DNA of 64,000 bases from Xestospongia bergquistia (GCA_963965975.1 OZ014424.1:2294001-2358000), one strand, 5' to 3'. Positions 34,734-48,191 are shown, numbered from the stretch's first letter. Notes: generated by a model from the sequence alone, not told the origin. Program-made: numbers and translations.

Positions 34734-36142
34734 AGGTTAATTTCGTGATAAAACAACAACCCACAAATACAGTGAAATTACCCCCACAAAAATTTATACC
34801 CTTATTGTAGGCACAAAGCAAACTGCCTACGGAACAAAAAATCATATCATTACTGAATATAATTAAGTGTCTTGCTACATTATGTTACCATATTAAATCC
34901 ATTAGTGGCTCACATAACACCAAATTAAACACTCTGGAAGTGATTTGGTATTTATTATATTGTATAAACGTTTGCATGAATAATCAATATGTAATAACTT
35001 TTCATTGCTATTCAGGAGATAGGACTTGTTATAAACCATGAATCTACTCTTGCCATAAAATAAAAGTAAACATGACAATCAAGTGACCTTTAATCCTTCT
35101 TCACCTCTTGAAGCTGCAATGTAAGTAATTCGATATTTTTGCAGCAAACTGTACAGGTTCAAGTGAATTGTAGTATACAGACATAGAATACTGACTCGGT
35201 ATATTACAACTCTGTCCTGTAGTGTACTGACTCAGTATACTATGACTCTGACATGGAGTATACTGAGTCAGTATACTGCAGCTCACGTGAACGCTTACAG
35301 TTTGCCGCCATAAATTAAAATACAGACATTACTGCTGCAAGAATTGAAGAGAGATTGAAGGTCTCTCATTCTATCTTAAAAGATTGATATCTTTCTAGTT
35401 CACAGGTGTTATTGGAGTAGAATATAGAGTCAAGTTTATATGCTAACTCCTGGATAATGTAAAACAGTGTTATAATAAATGATGTGTCTTCTCTCCTTTG
35501 TCAGTTTAGAACAGACTGGGATTTATATACTGGCATTTGTCTCTGGAATATTTGTAAGAGTCTAGTCTGTAACATTTTGCACAATATTTTGTCAATATTA
35601 CAGGTTTTAATCTTCTGTAGACTACAGTAGACTACAGGTCAGTCAACTTTAAACTTACTACTTGATTAATTTGAGTCTTCTTATCACATTACACATGTAC
35701 ACTTCATTCTATTCAATGATATCTCACATTGCTAAATCTCTCGCTAATACTATCTCCTTAATAATAATGAAAGGTTAATAAATATTCTTGTTTTATATTC
35801 ATGTTTATACACCATACTAGATAATTTCCAGATTTTACCAAACTTTAGTCTTGTGGGATATCAACATCACATGGTAACATATTCTATAACATAGCAATAG
35901 TCTCAATTATAATCACTGATAATATGATTTCTTGTCCTTCAAGATATACAACTTGGACATCAGTGTAATGGTATATATATTTAATATTATATTGTATAAC
36001 TTAACAGTATTACCTTATCTTGTATGTTACATATACACACACTCACACACATGCAGATGAAGCACTTAATATTTGGTAAGTGTGTTAATAATTAAAATTT
36101 ATATACATTAACTGGTACTTTGACATTATAATTAAATGAAAT
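34734..36142. other. Intergenic, AT-rich, with a palindromic minisatellite
   Basis: No gene seen. The region 35188-35276 holds the palindrome repeats described separately. ACACACACTCACACAC near 36033 is a simple repeat. Confidence 0.4.
35188..35276. repeat. Three near-copies of a palindromic motif with a TGA(C/G)TCA core
   Basis: Copies near 35188, 35222 and 35258, about 35 bp apart. The last, GTATACTGAGTCAGTATAC (35258-35276), is a perfect palindrome of 9-bp arms around one base. The core TGAGTCA is the AP-1-type bZIP site, though any binding is inference. Confidence 0.6.
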
Positions 36143-36202
36143 ACTACCAAATGTAACACTGCCAAATGTAATACTGCCAAATGTAATGTTGTCAATATAA
36201 TC
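36143..36202 (+). repeat. 15-bp iterons, left border of the 11-kb array
   Basis: ACTACCAAATGTAAC, ACTGCCAAATGTAAT, ACTGCCAAATGTAAT in exact 15-bp register (36143-36187) plus a weaker fourth unit. Confidence 0.85.
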
Positions 36203-36259
36203 TTGTAACATTCATCCTATAATACATTATTACTTGTTATTTCTGCTTTATTTCTATAG

Positions 36260-39200
36260 TATCATTGGACATCACGATCAAGGCTCAAGACATTTATCTA
36301 TCTCACAGAGTCTGGGTTGTAAGTTAAAAGCATACGCTACTAGTTTATATTAACATATAATATATTATTGTTACTCTTAATTATTATTTGTTATTTCTAG
36401 TTTATTTCAATAGTATCGTTGGACATCACGATAAAGGCTCACCACATTACCTATCTCAAAGAATCTGGGGCATAAGTTAACAGGATATGCTACTAGTTTA
36501 CATTAACTCATAATATATATTTATTTCTTTTAATTTTCTTTTATTTCTATAGCATTGCTGCACATCACAATTAAGGCTCAAAACATTTATCTATCTCAAA
36601 GAGTCTTGGGTGTAAGTTAAAAGCATACATTGGTAGTTTACATTAACACATAATATATCATTATTACCCTTATTTTTTTTACTTATATAGCATCGCTGCA
36701 CATCACGATCAAGGCTTAAGACATTTATATATCTCAAAGAGTCTTGGGTGTAAGTTAAAAGCATTCCTTGCTAGTTTACCTTAACACATAATACATTATT
36801 ATCACCCTTATTTTTTTTTACTTCTATAGCATCTCTGCACATCACGATCAAGGCTCAAGATATTTAACTATCTCAAAAAGTCTGGGGTGTAAGTTAACAG
36901 CATACACTGCTAGTTTATATTAACACATAATATGTTATTATTATTCTTAATTTTTTTTTATTTCTATAGCATAGCTGCACATCACGATCAAGACTCAAGA
37001 CATTTATCTATCTCACAGAGTCTGGGGTGTAAAATAAAAGTATACGCTACTAGTTTACATTAACATATAATATATTATTGTTGCTTTTAATTTTCTTTTA
37101 TTTCTATAGCATCACTGGACATAACAATCAAGGCTCAAGACATTTATTTATATGAAAGAGCCTAGGGTGTAAGTTAACAGGATACGCTACTAGTTTGCAT
37201 TAACATATAATATATTATTATTACTTTTGATTTTCTTTTTTTTCTAAAGCATCACTAGACATCACAATCAAGGCTCAAGACATTCATCTAGCTCAAAGAG
37301 TCTGGGGTGTAAGTGAACAGCATACTGTACTAGTTTACATTAACATAATATATATTATTATTTCTCGTAATTTTCTTTTTTTTCTATAGCATCACTGCAC
37401 ATCACGCTCAAGGCCTCAAGATATTTATCTATCTCAAAGAGTCTGGGGTGTAAGTTACTAGCATAGGCTACTAGTTTACATTAACATATAATATATTATT
37501 ATTACTTTTGATTTTCATTTATTTATAAAGTACAACTGGACATCACTATCAAGGCTAAAGACATTCATTTAGCTCAAACAGTCTGGTGTGTAAGTGAACA
37601 GCATACGCTACTAGTTTACATTAAAACATAATAATATACTATTATTACTCTAAATTTTTTTATTTCTATAACTTCATTGCACATTGCGATCAAGGCTTAA
37701 GACATTTATCTATCTCCAAGAGTCTGGGGTGTAAGTTAAAAGCATACGCTACTACTTTACGTTAACATATTATATATTATTATTACTCGCAATTTTTTTT
37801 ATTTTGATAGCTTCGCTGGACATTGCGATCAATGCTAAAGACATTCATCTATCTCCAAGAGTCTGGGGTGTAAGTTAACAGCATACGCTACTAGTTTACA
37901 TCAACACATAATAATATACTATTATTACTCTTAATTTTTTTATTTCTATAGCTTCGATTAACATTGCGATCAACGCTCAAGACATTCATCTATCTCCAAG
38001 CGTCTTGGGTGTAAGTTAACAGCATACAGTACTAGTTTACATTAACATATTATATATTATTATTTCTCGTAATTTTTTTTTATTTCTATAGCATCGCTGC
38101 ACATCACACTCAAGGCTCAAGGCATTTATCTATCTCAAAGAGTCTAGGCTGTAAGTTAAAAGCATACGCTACTAGTTTACATTAACATATTATATATTAT
38201 TATTACTCTTAATTTTTTTTATTTCTATAACTTTGCTGGACATTGTCATCAAGGCTCAAGACATTTAACTATCTCAAAAAGTCTGGGATATAAGTTAACA
38301 GAATACGCAGCTATTTCAAATTAACACATGATATGTTATTATTACTTTTAATTTACTTTTATTTCCACAGCATCGCTGCACATCACGATCAAGGCTCAAG
38401 ACATTTACCTATCTCAAAGAGTCTTCTGTGTAAGTTAAAAGCAAAAGCTGCTACTTTACATTAACACATAATATGTTATCATTACTCTTATTTTTCTTTT
38501 ATTTCTATAGCATAGATGGACATCACGATCAAGACTCACGACATTCATCTATCTCAAAGAGTGTGGGGTGTAACTTAAAAGCATATGCTACTAGTTTACA
38601 TTAACATACAATATATTATTATTACTTTTAATTTTCTTTTTTTTTCTATAGCATTGCTGCACATCATGATCAAGGCTGAAGACATTCATCTATTTCCAAG
38701 ATTCTGGGGTGTAAGTTAACAGGATATGCTACTAGTTTACATGAACACATAATATAATTATTATTATTACTTTTAGTTTTCTTTTATTTCTATAGGATCA
38801 CTAGACATCACAATCAAGGCTCAAGACATTCATCTAACTGAAAGAGTCTGGGTTGTAAGTTAACAGCATACGCTACTAGTTTACATTAACACATAATAAT
38901 ATACTATTATTACTCCTAAATTTTTTTTTCTATAGCTTTGCAGAATATTGCGATGAAGGCTCAAGACATTAATGTATCTCCTAGAGTCTGGGGTGTAAGT
39001 TAACAGCATACGCTGCTAGTTTAAATTAACAAATAATATGTTATTATTACTATTAATTTTCTTTTATTTCTATAGCATTACTGCACATCGCGATCAAGGC
39101 TCAAGACATTTATCCATCTCAAAGAGTCAGGGTTGTATGTTAAAAGCATACGCTGCTAGTTTACGTGAACACATAATATATTATTATTACCCTTATCTTT

Positions 39201-42200
39201 TTTACTTCTATAGCATCGCTGAACATCACGATGATGGCTCCAGATATGTATCTATCTGAAAGAGTCTGGGGTGTAAGTTAACAGCATACGCTGCTAGTTT
39301 ACATTAACACATAATATGTTATTATTACTCTTATTTTTCTTTTACTTCTTTGGCATCGCTGCAGATCACAATCAAGGCTCAAGATATTTATCTATCTCAT
39401 AGAGTCAGGGGTGTATGTTAAAAGCATATGCTTCTAGTTTACATTAACACATAATATATTATTGTTACTCTTAATTTTCTTTTATTTCTATAGCATCACT
39501 GCACATCACGATCAAGTCTCAAGATATTTATCTATCTCAAAGGATCTGCGGTGTAAGTTAACAGCATAAGGTGCTTCTTTAAATTAACACATAATATATT
39601 ATTATTACTCTTAATTTTCTTTTACTTCTATAGCATTGCTGCACATCACGATCTAGCCTCAAAATATTTATCTATCTCAAAAAGTTTGGGCTGTTAGTTA
39701 ACAGCATACACTGCTAGTTAACGTGAACACATAATATATTATTATTACCCTTATTTTGTTAATTCTATAGCATCACTGCATATCACAATGATGGCTCAAA
39801 ATATATATCCATCTCAAAAAGTGTGGATTGTAAGTTAAAAGTATATGCTACTAGTTTACATTAACATATAATATATTATTATTACTTTTAATTTTCTTTT
39901 ATTTCCATAGCATCACGGCACATCACAATGAAGGCTCTAGGCATTCTTCCATTTCCAAGAGTCTGGGGTGTAAGTTAACAGCATATGCTGCTAGTTTACA
40001 TTAACCTATAATATATTATTATTACTTTTAATTTTCTTTTATTTCTATAACATCGCTGCACATCACGATCAAGGCTCAAGACATTGATCTATTTCCAAGA
40101 GTCTGGGGTGTAAGTTAACAGCATACGCTACTAGTTTACATTAACATATAATATATTATTATTACTTTTAACTATCTTTTATTTCTATAGCATCACTGGA
40201 CATCACAATCAAGGCTCAAGATATATATCTAGCTCAAAGAGTCTGTGGTGTAAGTTAACAGCACACGGTAGTAGTTTAAATTAACATTTTATATATTATT
40301 ATTACCCTTATTTTTTACTTTTACAGCATCGCTGCACATCACGATCAAGGCTCAAGATGTTTATATTTCTCGAAGAGTCTGGGGTGAAAGGTAACAGCAT
40401 ACGCTGCTAGTTTACATTAACATATAATATGTTATTATTACTCTTAATTTTCTTTTATTTCTATAGCATCGCTGCATGTTACGATGAAGGCCTCAAGACA
40501 TTTATTTATCTCACCGAGTCTAGGGTGTAACTTAAAAGCATATGCTACTTGTTTACATTCCCTTATAATATATTATTGTTACTTTAAATTTTATTTTATT
40601 TTTCCATAGCATCGCTGCATATCACAATGAAGGCTCAAGGCATTCGTCTATTTCCAAGAGTCTGGGGTGTAAGTTAACAGCATATGCTACTAGTTTACGT
40701 TAACCTATAATATATTATTATTACTTTTAATTTTCTTTTACTTCTATAGCATCACTGGACATCACAATCAAGGCTCAAGACATTCATCTAGCTGAAAGAG
40801 TCTGGGGTGTAAGTTAACAGCATACGCTTCTAGTTTACATTAACACATAATAATATACTGTTAAGACTCTTAATTTTTTTATTTTTTTCTATAGCTTCGC
40901 TGCGCATCACGATCAAGGCTCATGATATATATCTATTACAAAGAATCTGGTGTGTAAGTTAACAGCATACTCTGCTAGTTTACATTAACACATAATATGT
41001 TATTATTACTCTTAATTTTCTTTTATTTCTATAGCATCACTGCATGTCACGATGAAGGCCTCAAGACATTTATTTATCTCACAGAGTCTGGGGTGTAACT
41101 TAAAAGCATACGCCTCTTGTTTACATTAGCATATAATATATTATTGTTTCTTTTAATTTTCTTTTATTTTTCCATAGCATCACTGCATATCACAATCAAG
41201 GCTCAAGGCATTCATCTATTTCTAAGAGTCTGAGGTGTAAGTTAACAGCATACACTACTAGTTTACATCAACTTATAATATATTATTATTACTTTTAACA
41301 TTCTTTTATTTCTATAGCATCACTGGACATCACAATCAAGGCTCAAGATATTTATCTATCTCCAAGTGTCTGGGGTTTAAGTAAACAGCATATGCTGCTA
41401 GTTTAAATAAACACACAATATCTTATTATTACTCTTAATTTTCTTTTATTTCTATAGCATCGCTGCACATCACAATCAAGGTTCAAGACATTTATCTATC
41501 TCAAAGAGTCTGGGGTGTAAGTTAAAAGCATACGCTGCTAGTTTCAGTTAACTCTTAATATATTATTATTATCCTTATTTTTCTTTACTTCTATAACATC
41601 GCTGCACATCACGATCAAGGCTTAAGATATTTATTTATCTCAAAGAGTCTGGAGTGTAAGGTAACAGCATACGCTACTAGTTTACATTACATATAATATA
41701 TTAATATTACTTTTAATTTTCATTTATTTCCATAGCATCGGTGCACATCATGATCAAGTCTCAAGATATTTATCTATCTCACAGACTCTGGGGTGTAAGT
41801 TAAAAGCATACGCTACTAGTTTACATTAACATATAATATATTATTATTACTTTTAATTTTCTTTTATTTCTATAACATCGCTGCACATGATGATCAAGGC
41901 TCAAGGCATTCATCTATCTCCAAGTGTCTGGGTGTAAGTTAACTGCATACGGTACTAGTTTATATTAACATATAATAATATATTATTATTACTCTTAATT
42001 TTTTTAATTCTATAGCTTCGCTAGACATTGTGATCAAGACTCAAGACATTTATCTATCTCAAAGAGTCTGGGGTGTAAGTTAACAGCATACGCTGCTAGT
42101 TTCAATTAACACATAATACATTATTACTACCCTTATTGTTTTACTTCTATAGCATCGCTGCACATCACAATGAAGGCTCATGGTCTTTATATTTCTCAAA

Positions 42201-45200
42201 GAGTCTAGGGTGAAACATAACAGCATACGCTGCTAGTTTACATTAACACATAATATGTTATTATTACTCTTAATTTTCTTTTATTTCTATAGCATCAGTG
42301 CACATCATGATCAATGCTCAAGACAATCAACTATTTCAAAAAGTCTGGGGTGTAAGTTAACAGGATACGCTACTAGTTAACATTAACATATAATATATTA
42401 CTATTACGTTTGATTTCCTTTATTTCTAAAGCATCACTGGACATCACAATCAAGGCTCAAGACATTCATCTAGCTGAAAGAGTCTGGGGTGTAAGTTAAC
42501 AGTATACGCTACTAGTTTACATTAACTTATAATATATTATTCTTACTTTTAATTTTCTTTTATTTCTATAGCATTTCTGGACATCACAATCAAGGCTGAA
42601 GACATTCATCTAGCTGAAAGAGTCTGAGGTGTAAGTTAACAGCATACGCTTCTAGTTTACATTAACATATAATAATATACTGTTAAGACTCTTAATTTTT
42701 TTATTTTTTTCTATAGCTTCTCTGCACATCACGATCAAGGCTAAAGATATTTATCTATCTCAAAGCATCTGGGGTGTAAGTTAATGGCTTACGCTGCTAG
42801 TTTACATTAACGCAATAATGTGTTATTATTACTCTTAATTTTCTTTTATTTCTATAGCATCGATGCACGTCACGATCAAGGCCTCAAGACATTTATTTAT
42901 CTCACAGAGTCTGGGGTGTAAGTTAAAAGCATATGCTACTAGTTTACATTAACATATAATATGTTATTGTTACTTTTAATTTTCTTTTATTTCCATAGTA
43001 TCGCTGCACATCACAATCAAGGCTCAAGCATTCATCTATTTCCAAGAGTCTGGGGTGTAAGTTAACAGCATATGCTACTAGTTTACAATAACATATAATA
43101 TATTATTATTACTTGTAATATTCTTTTATTTCTATAGCATCGCTGCACATCACAATCAAGGCTCAAGGCATAATATATTATTATTACTTTAAATTTTTTT
43201 TTCTATAGCTTCTCTAGACATTGTGATCAAGGCTTAAGACATTCATTTATCTCCAAGAGTCTGGGGTGTAAGTTAACATCATTCGCTACTAGTTGACATT
43301 AACGTATAATAAATTATTATTACTTTTAATTTTCTTTTATTTCCATAGTATCGCTGCACATCACAATCAAGGCTCAAGGCATTCATCTATTTCCAAGTGT
43401 CTGGGGTGTAAGTTAACAGCATACGCTACTAGTTTACATTAACATATAATATATCATTATTACTTTTAATTTTCTTTTTTTTCCATAGCATCACTGGAAA
43501 TCACAATCAAGCCTCAAGACATTCATCTATCTCAAAGAGTCTGGGGTGTAAGTTAAAAGTACACCCTACTTGCTTAGATTAACCTATTATCTATTATTAT
43601 TACTCTTAATTTTCTTTTAATTCTATAGCATCGCTGCACATCACAATCAAGTCTCAAGATATTTATCTATCTCAAAGAATCTGGGGTGTAAGTTAACAGC
43701 TTACGCTGCTAGTTTACATTAACACATAATATGTTATTATTGCTCTTAATTTTTTTTTATTTCTATAGCATCGCTGCACGTCACGATCAAGGCCTCAAGA
43801 TATTTTCTATCTCACAGAGTCTGTGGTGTAAGTTAAAGCTTACTCTACTAGTTTACATTAACATATAATATATTGTTGTTACTTTTAATTTTCTTTTATT
43901 TCCATAGCATCGCTGCACATCACAATCAAGGCTCAAGATATTCTTCTAGCTCAAAGAGCCTGTGGTGTAAGTTAACAGCATACGCTACTAGTTTACATTA
44001 ACACATAATATATTATTATTACTCTTAATTTTTCTTATTTTTATAGCTTTGCTGGAGATTGCGATCAAGGCTCAAGACATTCATTTATCTCCAAGAGTCT
44101 GGGGTCTAAGTTAAAAGCATACGCTACTAGTTTACATTAGCGTATAATATATTATTATTACTTTTAATTTTCTTTTATTTCTATAGCATAGCTGCACATG
44201 ACGATCAAGGCTCAAGACATTCATCTATTTCCAAGAGTCTGGGGTGTAAGTTAACAGCTTACGCTGCTAGTTTACATTAACATGTAATATATTATTGTTA
44301 TTTTTAATTTTCTTTTATTTCTATAGCTTTGCTGCACATCACAATCAAGGCTCAAGACATTCATCTATTTCCAAGAGTCTGGGGTGTAAGTTAACAGCAT
44401 ATGCTGCTAGTTTAAATTAACATATAATATGTTATTATTACTCTTAATTCTCTATTACTTCTATAGTATCGCTGCACATCACGATCATGGCTCAAGATAT
44501 TTATCTATCTCAAAGAGTCTGGGGTGTAAGTTAACACCTTATGCTGCTAGTTTACATCAACACATAATATATTATTATTATCCTTATTTTTTTTACTTCT
44601 ATAGCATCGCTGCAAATCAGGATGAAGGCTCAAGATATATATCTATCTCAAAGAGTCTGGGGTGTAAGTAAACAGATTACGCTTTTAGTTTACGTTAGCA
44701 CATAATATGTTATTAATAATCTTAATTTTCTTTTATTTCTATAGCTTCGCTGCACAACACCATCACGGCCTAAAGACATTTATCTATCTCACAGAGTCTG
44801 GGGTGTAAGTTAAAACCATACGCTACTAGTTTACATTACCATATAATATATTATTGTTACTTTTAATTTTCTTTTTTTTCCATAGCATCGCTGCACATCA
44901 CAATCAATGCTCAAGGCATTCATCTATTTCCAAGAGTCTGGGATGTAAGTTAACAGCATACGCTAGTAGTTTACATTAACATAAAATATATTATTATTAC
45001 TTTTAATTTTCTTTTATTTCTATAGCATTGATGCAAGTCACGATCAAGGCTCAAGATATTTATCTATTTCCAAAAGTCTGGGATGTAAGTTAAAAGCATA
45101 CGCTACTAGTTTACATTAACATATAATATATATTGTTATTACTGTTAATTTTCTTTTATTCCTATAGTATCGCTGCACATGATGATCAAGACTCAAGACA

Positions 45201-47259
45201 TTCATTTATTTCCAAATGTCTGGGGTGTAAAATAACAGCATACGTTACTAGTTTACTTTAACATATAATATATTATTATTACTTTTAATTTTCTTTTATT
45301 TCCATGGTATTGCTGCACATCACAATCAAGGCTCTAGGCATTCATCTATTTCCAAGAGTCTGGGGTGTAAGTTAACAGCATACGCTACTAGTTTGCATTA
45401 ACATATGATATATTATTATTACTTGTAATATTCTTTTATTTCTTTAGCATCACTGGACATCACAATCAAGGCTCAAGACATTCATTTATCTCCAAGAGTC
45501 TGGGCTATAAGTTAACAGCATACGCTACTAGTTTACATTAACATAAAATATATTATTATTACTTTTAATTTTCTTTCTTTTCCATAGCATCACTGGACAT
45601 CACAATCGTTCAAGACATTCATCTATCTCAAAAAGTTTGGGGTGTAAGTTAAAAGTACACGGTACTTGCTTAGATTAACCTATTATATATTATTATAACG
45701 CTTAATTCTTTTTCTTTCTATAGCCTCGTTGCACATTGCGATCAAGGCTCAAGACATTCATCTATCTCCAAGACTCTGGAATGTAAGTTTACAGCGTACA
45801 CTACTAGTTTACATTAAGATATAATATATTATTATTACTCTTGATTTTCTTTTATTTCTATAGCATTGCTGCACATCACAATCAACGCTCAAGACATTCA
45901 TCTCTCTCCAAGAGTCAGGGTTGTAAGTTAACAGCATACGGTACTAATTTACATTAACTTATTATATATTATTATTACTCGTAATTTTTTTTATTTCTAT
46001 AGCTTCAATGGACATTGCGATCAAGGCTCAAAACATTTATCTATCTCATAGAGTCTGGGGTGTAAGTTAACAGCATACACTGCTACTTTAAATTAACACA
46101 TAATATGTTATTATTACTCTTATTTCTCTTTTATTTCTGTAGCATCGCTGCACATCACGATGAAGGCTCAAGATATATATCTATCTCAAAGAATCTGGGG
46201 TGTAAGTTAACAGCATATGCTTCTAGTTTACTTTAACACATAATATGTTATTATTACTCTTAATTTTCTTTTATTTCTATAGCTTCGCTGCACAACACCA
46301 TCACGGCCTAAAGGCATTTATCTATCTCACAGAGTCTGGGGTGTTAGTTAAAACCATACGCTACAACTTTACATTACCATATCATATATTATTGTTACTT
46401 TTAATTTTCTTTTTTTTCCATAGCATCGCTGCACATCACAATCAAGGCTCAAGGCATTCATCTATTTCCAAGAGTCTGGGGTGTAAGTTAACAGCATATG
46501 CTACTAGTTTACATTAACATATAATATATTATTATTACTTTTAATGTTCTTTTATTCTATAGCATCACTGGACATCACAATCAAGGCTCAAGACATTCAT
46601 CTATCCGAAAGAGTCTGGGGTGTAAGTTAACAGCATATGTTACTCTCTTACATTAACACATGATATATTATTATTACTCTTAATTTGTTTTGTTTCTATA
46701 GCTTTGCTGGACATTGCGATCAAGGCTCAAGATATTCATTTATCTCCAAGAGTCTAGGATGTAAGTTAACAGCATACTCTACTAGTTTAAATTAACACAT
46801 AATATGTTATTATTACTCTTAATTTTTATTTACTTCTATAGCGTCGCTGCACATCACGATCAAGGCTAAAGATATTTATCTATCTCAAAGCGTCTGCGGT
46901 GTAAGTTAACAGCATACTCTTCTAGTTTACATGAACACATAACATATTATTATTACCCTTATTTTTTTACTTCTATAGCATCGCTGCACATCACGATGAA
47001 GGCTCAAGATATATCTCTATCTCAAAAAGTCTGGGGCTTAATTTTCTTTTATTTCTATAGCATCGCTGCACGTCACGATCAAGACTCAAGACATTCATCT
47101 ATTTCCAAGAGTCTGGGATGTAAGATAACAGCATAAGCTACTAGTTTACATTAACATATAATATATTATTATTACTTTTAATTTTCTTTTTTTTCCATAG
47201 CATCACTGGACATCACAATCAAGGCTCAGGACATTCATCTATCTCAAAAAGTCTGGGGT
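36260..47259 (+). repeat. Tandem array of about 78 exon-plus-intron-like units of about 140 bp
   Basis: Each unit has a polypyrimidine stretch ending TTTATTTCTATAG, then a 59-nt exon-like block with core AAGGCTCAAGACATTCATCT and end GTCTGGGGT. A GTAAGTTAACAGCATACGCT start of the next intron-like part and TTTACATTAACATATAATAT follow. Spacing measured near 40110-40670 is 136-142 bp. Most copies keep GTAAGT and TAG; a minority have TATAA or GTATG instead. The first block is 36260-36318 and the last ends at 47259. A few units are shortened, for example near 43170 and 47035. Some copies are 60 nt through GGCCTCAAG. The consensus 59-nt block has no stop in any forward frame. Confidence 0.88.
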
Positions 47260-47310
47260 GTAAGTTAACAGCATACATTTTGAGATGTAATATATATAAT
47301 GACTGGCATT

Positions 47311-47369
47311 GTTATATTTGACAGTATTACATTTGGAGTGTTATATTTGGTAGTGTTACATTTGATAGT
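47311..47369 (-). repeat. 15-bp iterons, right border of the array, inverted
   Basis: GTTATATTTGACAGT, ATTACATTTGGAGT, GTTATATTTGGTAGT, GTTACATTTGATAGT, the inverse of the left-border motif. Confidence 0.8.
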
Positions 47370-48076
47370 ATTGGTAAATGTCTGAGTATCTTTATGTATA
47401 CTTCCCTATATGTTGTACACAATTATATAATCTCTAACTGTAAGGTGAATTTGAGAATAAGTTAAAGTATTAAACAATTATGTCCTCTAGAGCAAAGGAA
47501 AAATGTGAGTATATTGTCCAGAGCTGAAGAATTCACAAGCAACTAATTACAGTCTCATTGCCAGCATACTAAGGTATTTTGGGAGACTACACAGAGATTA
47601 ATTTTAAAATGAGGTGTGGTCAAAAAAAGCCACACCCACAATAGTTAGTAGGTGTGGCTGTCAAAGCTTGATGAGTGGGTGTGATGTTGGCACTTAAATA
47701 CAGATTTGTTGGTGTGTCTTTACTAATAGGGTGTGATTATATTATACCTCACCTACTGCCATTCTCACCTTTAATTTTTACCTTAAGACTTAATACAGTT
47801 ACCACTTAGCTTGTATCTAGTGCTTTTGGTTGCTTTTACATAATAATATACCCCTTGCTTTTCTAGTACATGACTACATGTGCATGTAAATTGATGAATG
47901 TCTACAGCGAAGTTAACAGTCACATCCCCAAGTTTTTTCTAGGAATAAATGTTATAAAAAACATTTATGAGATGTCTTTCAAATAAGGCCAATTTAATTA
48001 ATAGCTCAGCCAGAATATGTGGCTTGGAACCTGCTAAATAACCAGCAGACTTTTAAGCTCATTCAGACTTGGTCTT
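47370..48076. other. Intergenic, contains an inverted copy of the CCACACC repeat
   Basis: 47595-47775 reads GGTGTGG where other copies read CCACACC. No gene seen. Confidence 0.45.
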
Positions 48077-48191
48077 AATTCATATATGACTAAAGGAGTT
48101 TATATAGCTGGTTTTGTAGTCTCATTTATATGCTACTGACGAAGACAGCTGCATTTATAGCTGTTGAAACAGGTTTGGTCATATATGAATT
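48077..48191. mobile_element. Small inverted-repeat element with hammerhead-like core
   Basis: AATTCATATATGAC (48077-48090) is perfectly inverted at 48178-48191. The right part contains CTGACGA (48136-48142), a hairpin GACAGCT/AGCTGTT, GAAAC (48166-48170) and GTC (48178-48180), the order of hammerhead ribozyme core elements. Helix I pairing next to the core is imperfect, so activity is uncertain. Confidence 0.4.

Larger units (their letters stand above)
36143..47369 (+). mobile_element. Possible composite element: iteron inverted ends around the exon-like array
   Basis: The inverted iteron clusters at both ends, the absence of other genes inside, and a smaller relative at 33345-34146 suggest one mobile unit of 11,227 bp. 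No transposase and no certain target duplication can be seen, so mobility is inference. Confidence 0.4.

Noticed and set aside
34398..34800. MITE with inverted ends around the 34551 fragment
   Set aside because: GGTATTAACTTTCG and the inverse of the right side share only short, AT-rich similarity, and ends cannot be set.
39038..46517. Proteins from ORFs inside the array (39038, 44429, 46245)
   Set aside because: They read straight through the intron-like parts and start at chance ATGs in the AT-rich stretch.
36240..47280. CRISPR-like array
   Set aside because: Repeats are long, variable and have no unique spacers. The host is eukaryotic and the spacing is head-to-tail satellite type.
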